DNA of 64,000 nt from the NCBI GenBank assembly GCA_016716385.1, contig JADJWL010000025.1, positions 992,001 through 1,056,000 on the forward strand, in the 5' to 3' direction. This document shows, piece by piece, positions 25,181 to 35,046 of the stretch. Source of the DNA: Bryobacterales bacterium (GTDB taxonomy: Bacteria; Acidobacteriota; Terriglobia; Bryobacterales; Bryobacteraceae). Every line of letters starts with the position of its first letter. Position 1 is the stretch's first letter. A program made the position numbers and the translations under genes. A model generated the notes under the pieces. That model searched no databases, had not been told where the DNA came from, and worked only from the letters and a program-made list of their open reading frames with translations.

Positions 25181-26545
25181 ATGCGGATTCAGTCCATGCT
25201 TTCTATTTCTTCGACAAGTGACCGCCCGGCAGCCGGGCAGAAATCGCGCGGGAAGCCGGGGCGCCGGATCATTCCGACTACGCTTCTGGTGCTCGTGCTG
25301 TCCGGAGCCAGTCTCGCGCAGACGCGCCGGCTCGATACGACGACGTTCGTTGTCCTGGGCGAAGGAATCGCGGCCGGGATGGCCGATGCGGGCCTCTATT
25401 ATGCGAACCAGAAGGCAAACTTTGGCGCTCTTGTAGCGCGGCAAATGGGCACGATCTTTCCGCAGCCCCTCGTGCAGGGTCCGGGTTTCGGACAGCCGAT
25501 CGGTTACCAGCAACTGCCCGTTCGCCTGCCAGCGTATCCGCAGACGTCGGTGCGGGTGTTTCCGCGGAATCCAGGTCAGGCCAGAGGCGCACCATCGTTG
25601 TTTGTGTTCGATCTCTCGGTTCCGGGCATGACGGTGGGCGACGCGCTTTCCCGCCGGCCGAGACATCCGTTGATTCACGATGACGATCCGCAGCAAACCT
25701 TTGTCAACCTGGCGCTGGGCTTTCCTGCGCTTATCTTCCCGGACGACGTGCCGCTGTGGTCGCAGGTGGAGTATGCCGAGGCGATGAATCCCACGGTGGC
25801 GCTTGTGGCGCTTGGCTACCACGAGGCGGCCAGCGCACTGGTGGAGCGCGACCCGGCGCGCATTCCGGCGCCGGCGGACTTTCGTTCGAACTTCCAGCAG
25901 ATTGTGCAGCGCTTGCGGGCACGGTTTTCCGAGGTGATCGTCTGCACGATCCCGGATCCGGTGGACTCGGCCTACCTCACCGACGCCGAATCGGCCGCAC
26001 GGCTGATGCGCACCCCGTCGTTAGTGTTCTACGTGGGCTACGGCATGACCCCGGAGGACAGGATCACACGCGAGGGCCTGACGGAGATGGGCGGGCAATT
26101 CCAGCGCGGGCGCATCCGCGAATTGCCGGCGGGCGCGATCATGCGCGGAGCCGAACTGGCGCCGTACCGGGCGCGGGTTGCGGCGCTCAACACGGAGATC
26201 CAGAATGTGGCGCGGGAGAACGGTGCGGTGGTCTACGATATGGCAGCGCTGTTCCGGCGCGTCAAGACACAAGGGATCGCCGTCGGAGGGCAACGGGTGA
26301 ACGCGGACTACATGGGTGGCTTCTATTCGTTGGACGGTCTGCACCCGGGACGGACGGGTCATGCTCTGATCGCGAATGAATTGATCGGGCTGATCAATAC
26401 GACGTATGGACGGTCGTTCACGCCCGTTCAGGTGACGGCCGCGGCGGCGAGCGATCCAGTGTTCGCGTTCCGGCCCGCGACGGGCGAAGAGTATTCGCCG
26501 GCGGAACTGGGGATCAGCGCCGCTGACGCGGAGGTGGGCCGATGA
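25181..26545 (+). CDS. Exported SGNH/GDSL-type protein lacking the nucleophile Ser
   Basis: A 454-residue exported protein. A long N-region precedes a hydrophobic signal segment (IIPTTLLVLVLSGASLAQ), and the SGNH-like core follows. Block I, normally GDS, reads VVLGEGIAAG (GGC GAA GGA), so the Asp is Glu and the Ser is Gly. The C-terminal block is intact as YSLDGLHPGRTGHALIA (Asp and His). Central NPTVALVALGYHE matches block III. It is therefore either an inactive, binding-only member or uses another nucleophile. Translationally coupled to the next gene (ATGA). ATG 25196 is an alternative start. Confidence 0.75.
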   Translation: MRIQSMLSISSTSDRPAAGQKSRGKPGRRIIPTTLLVLVLSGASLAQTRRLDTTTFVVLGEGIAAGMADAGLYYANQKANFGALVARQMGTIFPQPLVQGPGFGQPIGYQQLPVRLPAYPQTSVRVFPRNPGQARGAPSLFVFDLSVPGMTVGDALSRRPRHPLIHDDDPQQTFVNLALGFPALIFPDDVPLWSQVEYAEAMNPTVALVALGYHEAASALVERDPARIPAPADFRSNFQQIVQRLRARFSEVIVCTIPDPVDSAYLTDAESAARLMRTPSLVFYVGYGMTPEDRITREGLTEMGGQFQRGRIRELPAGAIMRGAELAPYRARVAALNTEIQNVARENGAVVYDMAALFRRVKTQGIAVGGQRVNADYMGGFYSLDGLHPGRTGHALIANELIGLINTTYGRSFTPVQVTAAAASDPVFAFRPATGEEYSPAELGISAADAEVGR

Positions 26546-28461
26546 AGCGCGCATTGGGTCTGGCGGCAGCCGCGCTGGTGGTTGCGGGTGCATCGCAGGC
26601 GACAGAGCCGATTGTGATTTATCCGAAGTTGCCGGAGCCGCTGAAACTGCCCCCGGGACTGGTCCAGACGCTACCGCTGAACAAGACGGCCAGCTACTTC
26701 GGCGACACACTGCGGGCAGTGGACTGCGAAGACGATCGGGACCTGCCGTTCGGCCTCTGCGGCAACGAGTTGTTCGGCGGGATGGCGATGACGAGCTCCC
26801 ACTTGAGCGGGAACATCACGATCCGGTTCTATCCGCCGGTCCGCAACATCGCCCACTTCGAAGTGATTCACAACGTTCTACCCGGAGAGGATTCTGTTCT
26901 GGTGGCGCCTCAAGGGTACGAATTGCCGGTTCTGTTCAACCAGGTGAGCGACCCGCCGAACATCCTCTCGGAAGGCGACGTCGACCTGGAAACGGGTGGT
27001 GTGTCGAACTTGAAGTACCGGGTTGTCTTTTTCAACTCGTCGCTGCTTGCGCTCGCGAACGTGAACCCGAAGCTGGAGTCGCCGGTCATTGAGTTTCCCG
27101 GCGTCCGAGGGCATGCGTGGGCTCGTTTCGAACCGAGGGAGGACGGTCTTCTCGACTTCAGCTTTGAGGGCGGCACGTTCCTGCCTCTCGGGAAAGACAT
27201 TGAGGGCGATCCTGTGCGCTGGCCGATGCCGTTCTGCGGCCCGGGATTCCGCTGCGCCAGCATTCTTGCAAGAGGGACGAGCCTGCATCCTCACCTGACC
27301 CTGAGCACCAAGGCGCCAGAGGGTGCGGACTGCGCTCCGAACTGTCCCGATATCCCCGTCAATACGATTCAGGAGTTTGTGGTCAACACGCATTCGACGA
27401 GTTTCGGTGATGACTTCGAGCTCGACATTCCTCAGCTCGGGGGTCCGGGACCGGGCCGCAGCCATCTGCAGGGCCGGCTGTTGGTCCAGTTTGGGCCGCG
27501 CACCGGGGACACGGTTCCGTTTGTGATCCGCAGCGCTGTGCCGAAGGCACTACTGGCGGAGCCGCCGCCTTCGGTTCTGGGGGACGGATTTCTTCCCGGA
27601 CTCGTGGGTCAAGTGGAGTTCCTGCGGTTTCCGCAGCAAACGTACAAGCTGGAGCGGGTTGTGTTTGCCGACGAGCCGTTCAACTTCCCTCACGGGATGA
27701 TCGACCTGCGGACCGGGCGGATTCTCGGCGAAATGGTGTATCCGTCGTACTACGGACAGAGTCTGGCGGAAGTCCTGTTTCTCCAGAATGACGGAAGGAT
27801 CTCGACCGATCCGTTCTTTCTGGTGGCGCAGCGCAGCCTCGATCCCAGGACGACCTACGCGCGGTTTGAGAAGGGGCCCAACGGACAGACGGTGTTCCGT
27901 TACAGCGGAAGGCATGTCCGGTCGTTCGCCGGTTTTCGCTTTCCCAGTCCGGATTTTGTCAAGGCGAACAGTTTCATTGCCGGTCCCGGAGGGAAGCTGG
28001 ACATCTTTCTCCGGATGCAGGGGATCCGCGCGGCCGTACCCGTGACGGGGCGCAAGACGGGCGGGGCGAGCAACGTCCTGTCGTCTCTGGGAGATCGTTT
28101 CTCGTACTCCTTCTCGGTGCCCTGCCAGGCGTCCGGGCAGACCGCCACGTTCGAGTACACCAACAACAATGCCGGACGGTCGGGCGGCACTTTCCGCCTG
28201 GAGCGTCTGGCGCACGTCAGTTGTGTTCCGTCGCCGCGCAGCCAGCTTGCCGCCGGCGACGGAGATATTGTCACGTTCACGGGGTTCGGAAGCTGGAGCA
28301 AGGATGGACCGGGCGACGCGCCGCGCTTCGTTTCAGTGCAGATCTCCACCGCTCCCGGAGAACCCTACGTCGGCATTCTGGTCTACCAAGACCCTGATGA
28401 ACTGAACGATGTGATCTTGTCGTCGGCCAATACCAAACCGGCGGAGAAGCCGCTTCCGTAA
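26542..28461 (+). CDS. Large secreted protein of unknown function
   Basis: A 639-residue protein with a Sec signal (MKRALGLAAAALVVAGASQA). The mature part is strand-rich with several Cys pairs, for example CEDDRDLPFGLCG near the N-terminus and CGPGFRCAS and CAPNCPDIP in the middle, which could form disulfides in the periplasm. Several segments look like jelly-roll strands (FDFFSFEG-like). I find no named domain. It follows the Ser-less GDSL protein with a 4-bp overlap and precedes a small secreted protein, so the three seem to be one functional set. GC and codon use match the neighbours. Confidence 0.72.
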   Translation: MKRALGLAAAALVVAGASQATEPIVIYPKLPEPLKLPPGLVQTLPLNKTASYFGDTLRAVDCEDDRDLPFGLCGNELFGGMAMTSSHLSGNITIRFYPPVRNIAHFEVIHNVLPGEDSVLVAPQGYELPVLFNQVSDPPNILSEGDVDLETGGVSNLKYRVVFFNSSLLALANVNPKLESPVIEFPGVRGHAWARFEPREDGLLDFSFEGGTFLPLGKDIEGDPVRWPMPFCGPGFRCASILARGTSLHPHLTLSTKAPEGADCAPNCPDIPVNTIQEFVVNTHSTSFGDDFELDIPQLGGPGPGRSHLQGRLLVQFGPRTGDTVPFVIRSAVPKALLAEPPPSVLGDGFLPGLVGQVEFLRFPQQTYKLERVVFADEPFNFPHGMIDLRTGRILGEMVYPSYYGQSLAEVLFLQNDGRISTDPFFLVAQRSLDPRTTYARFEKGPNGQTVFRYSGRHVRSFAGFRFPSPDFVKANSFIAGPGGKLDIFLRMQGIRAAVPVTGRKTGGASNVLSSLGDRFSYSFSVPCQASGQTATFEYTNNNAGRSGGTFRLERLAHVSCVPSPRSQLAAGDGDIVTFTGFGSWSKDGPGDAPRFVSVQISTAPGEPYVGILVYQDPDELNDVILSSANTKPAEKPLP

Positions 28462-28492
28462 AGTAGCAGTGAAGAGAGGATAGGAGAATCGA

Positions 28493-29047
28493 ATGACAAA
28501 AAGACGAAGCATGTTTGGAGCTCTGCTCGGAGGGCTCGGCCTAGCAAAGGCGGCATCGGCTGCCGAAGAAAAAGGCGGCAGGGACGCGACATTCGGCCCG
28601 CGGCTGATCTTCACCCAGCGCGACACGGTGGTCGACTTTCAGCCGACCACCGGGTTGGGACTTCAGGTGGGGACGGCGCAAGGCCTGATCGCCGGTGTGT
28701 CCATCGTGAACTTCCAGTTCATCCCCGTGAGCCAGACGGAGATCAAGTTCGACAACCGCGTCTTGATTACGGACATCGACGGGGATCAGGTGATCTTCCG
28801 GAATGCAGGCGACGGACAGTTCATCGCGAACTTGGTGGACGAATCGAGTCCGCTGGGTCAACTCGGATCGGTGGGCGGACCGCTGAGCGGAACGTACGAG
28901 TGCACGCATGCGTCGGGGAAGTGGCAGTATCTGATCGGGCGTATCTTCCCGTACCGGTCTGTTGCGATGAATCCTGCACGGCCAGGGTTTCCCGGCCAGG
29001 TGTACGTGGAAGTGTATTCAGACCGCTTCGAGAGAATTCGCTTCTAA
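28493..29047 (+). CDS. Small secreted protein of unknown function
   Basis: A 184-residue protein with a short exported-type N-terminus (MTKRRSMFGALLGGLGLAKAASA). The mature chain is mostly beta: FGPRLIFTQRDTVVDF, FQFIPVSQTEIKF and VLITDIDGDQVIF. A Cys-poor C-terminus ends in a strand (QVYVEVYSDRFERI). No recognised domain. It lies 31 bp behind the large secreted protein with a weak GGATAGGA ribosome site and is the last gene of the set, followed by a hairpin at 29058-29094. Confidence 0.7.
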   Translation: MTKRRSMFGALLGGLGLAKAASAAEEKGGRDATFGPRLIFTQRDTVVDFQPTTGLGLQVGTAQGLIAGVSIVNFQFIPVSQTEIKFDNRVLITDIDGDQVIFRNAGDGQFIANLVDESSPLGQLGSVGGPLSGTYECTHASGKWQYLIGRIFPYRSVAMNPARPGFPGQVYVEVYSDRFERIRF

Positions 29048-29057
29048 TCGGAGGAGG

Positions 29058-29094
29058 AGCCGGTCCTGACCGGGTGCTGCGGACCGGACCGGCT
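29058..29094. terminator. Terminator-like hairpin between convergent genes
   Basis: AGCCGGTCC (29058-29066) pairs perfectly with GGACCGGCT (29086-29094) across 19 bases, between the convergent small secreted protein and the DUF4397 gene. No long U-run. Confidence 0.55.
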
Positions 29095-29102
29095 TCATCC
29101 GC

Positions 29103-29786
29103 CTAACCCCGGTCAGGGAGAAGAATCACGTCGAACGGCGCTCCGCCGCCTTGCGTATCCACCGCAATGATGGTCCGGATCATTCCGCCCCAAGTCACCA
29201 GACGCATCGTATCGATCGCGATGGTCTTGGTGCCGGCCACGGCCACGCGTCCCTGATACATCTGAATCGGCACCGTCAGGTAGCCCGACGCAGCACCGAA
29301 GGGGACGTTGGTCAGCACGGGGGTCTTCGCGTCAAGCGATTCGAATGGAGTGGTCACGTAAACGTCGACGGCGGGAGCTCCAGGAGCACCATGCACGACG
29401 CGCAGCTTCACCTGATCGCCTTGAGGGGCAGAGTTATCGTCCTCCAGCAGGAGCAGGCGCAGCGGGTTCTCTCCACCGGAAACGCGGCCTACGGCGATCA
29501 CGGTGTAGTCGCGGCCAGGAGCCAATGTCGGGTTCGCGCTCAGCACTTCAGTGGCGGTCCCGGCGACGTTGACACGAATGTCGTAGGACTTTGCGGGCAC
29601 CGAAAGATATTCGGAATACTCGCGGAACGGCAGGTTGGCAAGGGTTTTGGCCCCATCGACGATCACGTCGACCGCGGGCGCGTCCGGTGACGCATGGACG
29701 ACGCGAATGCGGGCGCCCTCCTGAGCAAAGGCAAACACGGCCGACAGGGCCGAAAGCGTAAGGACCGACAGAAACTGTTTCATCAT
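29103..29786 (-). CDS. Exported DUF4397 domain protein
   Basis: A 227-residue secreted protein. After a signal peptide (FLSVLTLSALSAVFAFA) it carries two DUF4397 units, each opening with the typical RVVH motif: RVVHASPDAPAVDVIVDG near residue 28 and RVVHGAPGAPAVDVYV near residue 130, and each with a YLTVPA/YLSVPAKSY strand. DUF4397 repeats are Ig-like and occur in surface or periplasmic proteins of unknown role. The frame starts MM; either Met can serve. Monocistronic on the minus strand. Confidence 0.88.
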   Translation of the reverse strand: MMKQFLSVLTLSALSAVFAFAQEGARIRVVHASPDAPAVDVIVDGAKTLANLPFREYSEYLSVPAKSYDIRVNVAGTATEVLSANPTLAPGRDYTVIAVGRVSGGENPLRLLLLEDDNSAPQGDQVKLRVVHGAPGAPAVDVYVTTPFESLDAKTPVLTNVPFGAASGYLTVPIQMYQGRVAVAGTKTIAIDTMRLVTWGGMIRTIIAVDTQGGGAPFDVILLPDRG

Positions 29787-29915
29787 CTTCTTCCTCGAAC
29801 CGGAAATGTTGGATGTTCAGACGGGCCGTAGAGAGAGTGAGTGCTTCTCGGCAGCCCGCTAACGAAGAAAATGCTGCAAGAGCCCCGGCGGATGTATTTT
29901 TAGTGAAGAAAACTC
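29787..29915. other. Intergenic region, nothing recognised
   Basis: A 129-bp gap between two minus-strand genes. It includes an AT-rich stretch around 29895-29910 on the plus strand that could hold a promoter. No hairpin or gene is evident. Confidence 0.4.
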
Positions 29916-30878
29916 TCAGACCCAGTCGCCGTCCTGGTGCACGGGGTGCGAGGCGGAAGATTCCTTCTTCTTGTACTGCTCGACCTCGGAGCCGAACTTC
30001 CCTTGCCTAGTCCGGCTTAGGAGCGTCTGCTGTTCCTGCCTCGACATCGGCTGGAAGGTCTTGCAGGCGAGAACGTTGTGCTCGAGTTCGGACACCGTCT
30101 CGACGCCGGAGACGAGTGTGTCGATGTTCTGGCTCCAGGCGAAGCGCAGGCATTCGTCAATTGAAGCCACGGCGTTCTTCGTGATGTTCCCGATGGCGTT
30201 GCTCTTCATGGCGATAAGACCAAGGTCCTTCTTCCGGATATTCGGAAGAACTGAATCAATGAAGCTCAGGTAGTGGGGGTCGATCAGGTTGACAGGATGC
30301 TGCACGGTCTCCCACCCGTCGAATCCGTCGAGCAGGCGCTGGTGCACGGTCGGGTCATGGTGGCCAGTGAAGCCGATGTGGCGCACCTTGCCCTGCTCCT
30401 TGGCTTTCACAAACGCTTCGAGAGAGCCCTTGGGGCCGAAGATTTTATCGACCTCTTCATGGGTGGCGACTTCGTGGCACTGCCAGAGGTCGAGGTAATC
30501 GGTCTTCATCCACTTGAGGCTCTCTTCCAGTTGCCGCATGGCGCCGTCGCGGTCGCGCAGTTGCGCCTTGGTCATGAGGATCACCTTCTGGCGGCGGCCA
30601 CCCTGCAAGGCCTTGCCATAGGTAATGTCGCTCTCGCCACTGTGATACTTGTGGGCGCTGTCGAGGAAGTTGACGCCAAGGTCGATGGCCCGTTGGATGA
30701 TGCGGACGCCTTGTTCCTCGCCGCCCTTCCGCATGTGGAAGCCGCCGAGGCAGAACTTCGAAACGCGTAAGCCGGACTTCCCGAGCGTCGTCATAGGCAT
30801 AGGAAGATCGGCCAGAGCCGTCATTGAGGCGGAGCCGAGCGCCGCCGAGGAGAGTTGCAGGAAGGTGCGCCGTTTCAT
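29916..30878 (-). CDS. Tat-exported aldo/keto reductase
   Basis: A 320-residue AKR-fold protein. A Tat signal (MKRRTFLQLSSAALGSA) leads into TTLGKSGLRVSKFCLGG, then FLDSAHKYHSG with the catalytic Asp and Tyr, Lys in ILMTKAQ and His in DLWQCHE, and a C-terminal SGVETVSELEHN. The family reduces aldehydes and ketones with NADPH; exported copies are typical of Solibacter-like genomes and their cofactor source in the periplasm is unclear. ATG 30878 is chosen because the Tat motif follows at once; the GTG at 30914 overlaps the DUF2961 stop (GTGA). Same transcript as that gene. Confidence 0.85.
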   Translation of the reverse strand: MKRRTFLQLSSAALGSASMTALADLPMPMTTLGKSGLRVSKFCLGGFHMRKGGEEQGVRIIQRAIDLGVNFLDSAHKYHSGESDITYGKALQGGRRQKVILMTKAQLRDRDGAMRQLEESLKWMKTDYLDLWQCHEVATHEEVDKIFGPKGSLEAFVKAKEQGKVRHIGFTGHHDPTVHQRLLDGFDGWETVQHPVNLIDPHYLSFIDSVLPNIRKKDLGLIAMKSNAIGNITKNAVASIDECLRFAWSQNIDTLVSGVETVSELEHNVLACKTFQPMSRQEQQTLLSRTRQGKFGSEVEQYKKKESSASHPVHQDGDWV

Positions 30879-30910
30879 AAGGAACTCGCTTGGTCCGATC
30901 ATAGCATCCG

Positions 30911-32068
30911 TCACTCGGTCAAGCCGGCGACCCGGAGTTCGACCGGGTCGAGGGCGGACAAGCCGTTCTCCGGGCGGTCAAGATAGAAGTACGCGCAGCT
31001 GGACCAGTCGTCCTGCCGCTCGAAGAGACCCTCTTCCAAGACTTCCTTGGGGATCAGGCCGGGTCCGGTGCGATACACGGGTTGCCCGGTCTTGTAGAGG
31101 AACCCTGTTTGCGCCGGTCCCATGTAGCCGATCTGCTGGATCGTGACCCGAATGTCCGTGCGGAAGTAGACGGGGTCGAGCAGGTGGTACCGGTAGAAGC
31201 AATAGCGCATGGTTTCGGGGTCGGCGAAGTGGCAGCCCTGGTAGAGGTGCGCGTACCGCCCCTGGCCCCATCCCGTCCCGACGTAGTCCTCCGTACCGGT
31301 GCCGGCGAGCGTAGGAAGCGCGGTGTCGCCGTCAAGAAACACCTTGACCTCGCCCTCGCCCCACCACGACGTGTGGTAGAGCTTGCGGTTTGCGATCACC
31401 CCGATGTTGACGCCGAGGAAGCGGCCCTTGCCGGCAACTTTCGGGAGGATTTCGTAGTCCTGCTGGAGGCGTGTCGGATTCTCCCGGCGATAGTGGGCAT
31501 GCAGGTAGAGCGCTTCGGGGTCATGGCGGTCGCCGAGCGTGTAGTTGACGTCGTAATACAGGGAGCGTAAGTCCCTGTCGCTTTCGTTGGTCACGACGAT
31601 CTTCATGCCGGTGCGGAAGGGCATGGGGAGGTAACAATTGAAGCTGCGGCCCTCCGGGTTGGAGAAGGCAGCGGATTGGAAGGCCGTCATCTGGCCGAGT
31701 CCGGTGCCGAAGAAATCGCCGAAGGGGGCGCTGACGGCTGGCTTCGCGGCGCCGTCCCAGTACATGTCGATGCGCAGGCCGCGCAGCATCTGCGGACTGC
31801 GGTCATCGATCGTGGCCCAGATGCGGCGAACGGTCCCGCTGGATCCGCGGACCTCGGCGAGGATAAGCTGCTCACCGGCTTTGATCGGGACGGCGGGACG
31901 ACCCTTGCGCCCGGCGTTCTCCTGCCCACCTTGGGCGCGGGCGCCGGAGGGATTCTCGGGGCTGGCCCAACGGGTTTCGATCCCGTCCGGGATCACGTAG
32001 AGTGGCTGTGCGAGCACGGGCGCGGCCAGCGATAGGAGCGATAGGAATGTAATGAAAAGAACAAGCAT
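30911..32068 (-). CDS. Exported DUF2961 domain protein (glycan-active candidate)
   Basis: A 385-residue protein with a signal peptide (LVLFITFLSLLSLAAPVLA). The mature part shows the DUF2961 pattern: RRIWATIDD, MYWDGAAKPAVSAPFGDFFG, YLPMPFRTGMKIVVTNES, GTGTEDYVGTGWG and RYHLLDPVYFRT. Some DUF2961 members are reported glycosidases (GH172, acting on fructofuranose- or arabinofuranose-type linkages), so a glycan substrate is plausible. The start at 32068 follows GGAGGAACC; the frame upstream to 32311 overlaps the divergent gene and is not used. Its stop overlaps a possible start of the aldo/keto reductase gene. Confidence 0.85.
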   Translation of the reverse strand: MLVLFITFLSLLSLAAPVLAQPLYVIPDGIETRWASPENPSGARAQGGQENAGRKGRPAVPIKAGEQLILAEVRGSSGTVRRIWATIDDRSPQMLRGLRIDMYWDGAAKPAVSAPFGDFFGTGLGQMTAFQSAAFSNPEGRSFNCYLPMPFRTGMKIVVTNESDRDLRSLYYDVNYTLGDRHDPEALYLHAHYRRENPTRLQQDYEILPKVAGKGRFLGVNIGVIANRKLYHTSWWGEGEVKVFLDGDTALPTLAGTGTEDYVGTGWGQGRYAHLYQGCHFADPETMRYCFYRYHLLDPVYFRTDIRVTIQQIGYMGPAQTGFLYKTGQPVYRTGPGLIPKEVLEEGLFERQDDWSSCAYFYLDRPENGLSALDPVELRVAGLTE

Positions 32069-32118
32069 GGTTCCTCCACTTCCATCGTCAGGATAGCGCC
32101 TCCAAGGACGCCTTGGCC

Positions 32119-32129
32119 TGATATAGAAT
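32119..32129 (+). promoter_or_regulatory. Extended -10 element before the second Gfo/Idh/MocA gene
   Basis: TG-A-TATAGAAT at 32119-32129 gives an extended -10; transcription would start near 32134. A ribosome site (GGAG, 32142-32145) then sits 8 bp before the ATG at 32154. It also lies 51 bp upstream of the divergent DUF2961 start. Confidence 0.45.
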
Positions 32130-32153
32130 GGGGGCAACTGTGGAGTGTCGCAT

Positions 32154-33463
<1,310 letters not shown>

Positions 33464-33464
<1 letters not shown>

Positions 33465-34588
33465 TGACGCGCCGCCAGCTTCTGGCGCTCGTCCCGGCCG
33501 CTCTCGACGCACAGGACCGCGGGGCGGGATCCACGCCGCTGTTCGATGGGGTCTCGCTTCGCGGATGGCGGATCCAGCACGGGACGGAGACCGCCTTCCA
33601 CGTGGATGAGGGCGCTATCGTCGTTCATAGCAGCTCCAACTTTCCCACTTGGCTGCGATCGGAGAGGCAGTACGAGAACTTCGATTTCGAGTGCGAGTTC
33701 TTCGTCAAAGGGTGGATCGATTCCGGCGTCTATCTGCATGCGCCCGAGCATGGCCGGCCGGGCGAGTGCGGGATGATGGTGAAGCTCTTTCACAAGCGGG
33801 ACGAGGTGATGCGTCCGGAGTCGATGGGAGCGATCTTTCCGGTTGTCCCGCCCCGGTTGATCAACGTCAAGAACCAGGGAGAGTGGAATACGCTGCGGAT
33901 CCGGATGGACTGGCCGCGATTGCAGGTCTGGTCGAACGGAGAGATGGCGCAGGATCTGGATTGCGACGCGATTCCCGAACTGCGTTACCGGCTGCGCAGC
34001 GGATTTCTGGGCTTTCAATCGCTGTCGTATCCAATCCGTTTTCGCAACATTCGCATCCGGGAGTTGCCTTCACAGACGGAGTGGAACGAACTCTATACGA
34101 CTCCGGCGGACATGGCGAAATGGCACGTGGCCGAAGGGAAGGATGCTTCGACGTGGGAGGCCATCGGGGGAGTGCTTCGGGCGGATGGATTGGGCTATCT
34201 GGCGACCAATGAGCGCTGGAGGGACTTTGCATTGCAGGCGTATGTACGGGCATCGAAGCATTCGAACGGAGGCGTCCTGTTCCGATGCCACAGTGACGAT
34301 CCTCGGGATCCGCGCTACGAGATCCAGATCCACGACGTGGAAGGGGCGGTCTATCCGACGGGTTCGCTGTACGGACATCGCCGGGCGATCTATCCGGAGA
34401 TCTCCTCAGGGGAGTGGTATCTGCTGCAGTTGTTCGTGAAGGATCGCCGTTGCGTCGTGCGAATTAACGGCGACACGGTCGTGGACTACGGGGAGATGGA
34501 CAATCTGGCAACCGGCTCGATCATGCTCCAGGCGCACAGACGAGGGAGTTGGATCGAGTACAAGGATATCCGGGTTCAGCAGCTTTGA
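33464..34588 (+). CDS. Protein with two DUF1080 (3-keto-disaccharide hydrolase) domains
   Basis: A 374-residue protein with two jelly-roll DUF1080 modules. The first begins LFDGVSLRGWRI near residue 23 and continues with GVYLHAPEHGRPG; the second begins near residue 205 with WHVAEGKDASTWEAIGGVL and has NGGVLFRCHSDDPRDPRYEIQI. The N-terminus is short and contains RRQLLALVPAAL, a weak Tat-like signal. DUF1080 proteins include 3-ketoglycoside hydrolases, consistent with the coupled Gfo/Idh/MocA dehydrogenase just upstream (1-bp overlap). Last gene before the virion cassette. Confidence 0.82.
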
Positions 34589-34830
34589 CTTGACGGGGTT
34601 GCTTAAGAAGCACTAGAGCGCCCTGCGGTGGTTCGACACTAAACTGATCGCAACTTCCATTCACACGGGCAAACCGAACTTTATTTCTTTTCGTTTTAAC
34701 AACATAGGAAATACTCAGCAAATTATATCCAGCTCGGGCCTGCTACGCTGAAGGCGAAAGCAGGGAGTTGAGAGATACCAACGGCCTTCCGGAAACGGAG
34801 GGCCTTTCGCTTTTCTGGGGAGACAACGAC
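34589..34830. other. AT-rich promoter-like region before the virion cassette
   Basis: A 242-bp gap. The stretch 34676-34730 is distinctly AT-rich (TTTATTTCTTTTCGTTTTAAC; then ATTATATCC), which in this GC-rich window suggests a promoter; TTATAT at 34723-34728 is a possible -10. A terminator hairpin lies downstream at 34783-34814, between that promoter and the first gene. No repressor gene or att-like repeat is visible. Confidence 0.45.
34783..34814 (+). terminator. Intrinsic terminator ahead of the virion cassette
   Basis: GGCCTTCCG (34783-34791), loop GAAA, and CGGAGGGCC (34796-34804) form a 9-bp stem with one G-U pair, followed by TTTCGCTTTT. It lies 16 bp upstream of the first cassette gene, downstream of the AT-rich region, so it may act as an attenuator or as the end of a separate short leader transcript. 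Confidence 0.65.
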
Positions 34831-35046
34831 ATGGAGCGCGGAGGAAAGCGGCGCAGGCAGCGGAATGCAGCGCTGATCCAAAAGGCGATCGATGCATTCG
34901 CGGAGAAGCTGGAGAGCGATGAAGTGCGGGGGTCGATTGGGGACATCATCCGCCTGATGCAGTGGCAGGAGGAGATGCATGAAGACCGGCCGGACGAGAT
35001 CAGGGTGACATGGGTCGAACCGAGCGAATCAGAAGGCGCGACATAG
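34831..35046 (+). CDS. Small terminase-like protein, first gene of virion cassette
   Basis: A 71-residue basic-then-acidic protein (MERGGKRRRQRNAALIQKA, later IRVTWVEPSESE). The helical pattern and the position directly before and overlapping the large terminase (36 bp) match small terminase subunits, but it is shorter than phage TerS and lacks a recognisable winged-helix DNA-binding domain. GGGGAGA precedes the ATG at 34831. If it is TerS, its reduction would fit loss of sequence-specific packaging, as in gene transfer agents. Homology is not established. Confidence 0.55.
   Translation: MERGGKRRRQRNAALIQKAIDAFAEKLESDEVRGSIGDIIRLMQWQEEMHEDRPDEIRVTWVEPSESEGAT

Noticed and set aside
34589..34830. 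Attachment site for a prophage
   Set aside because: No direct repeat between this region and 51.6 kb was seen, no tRNA lies next to it, and there is no integrase.
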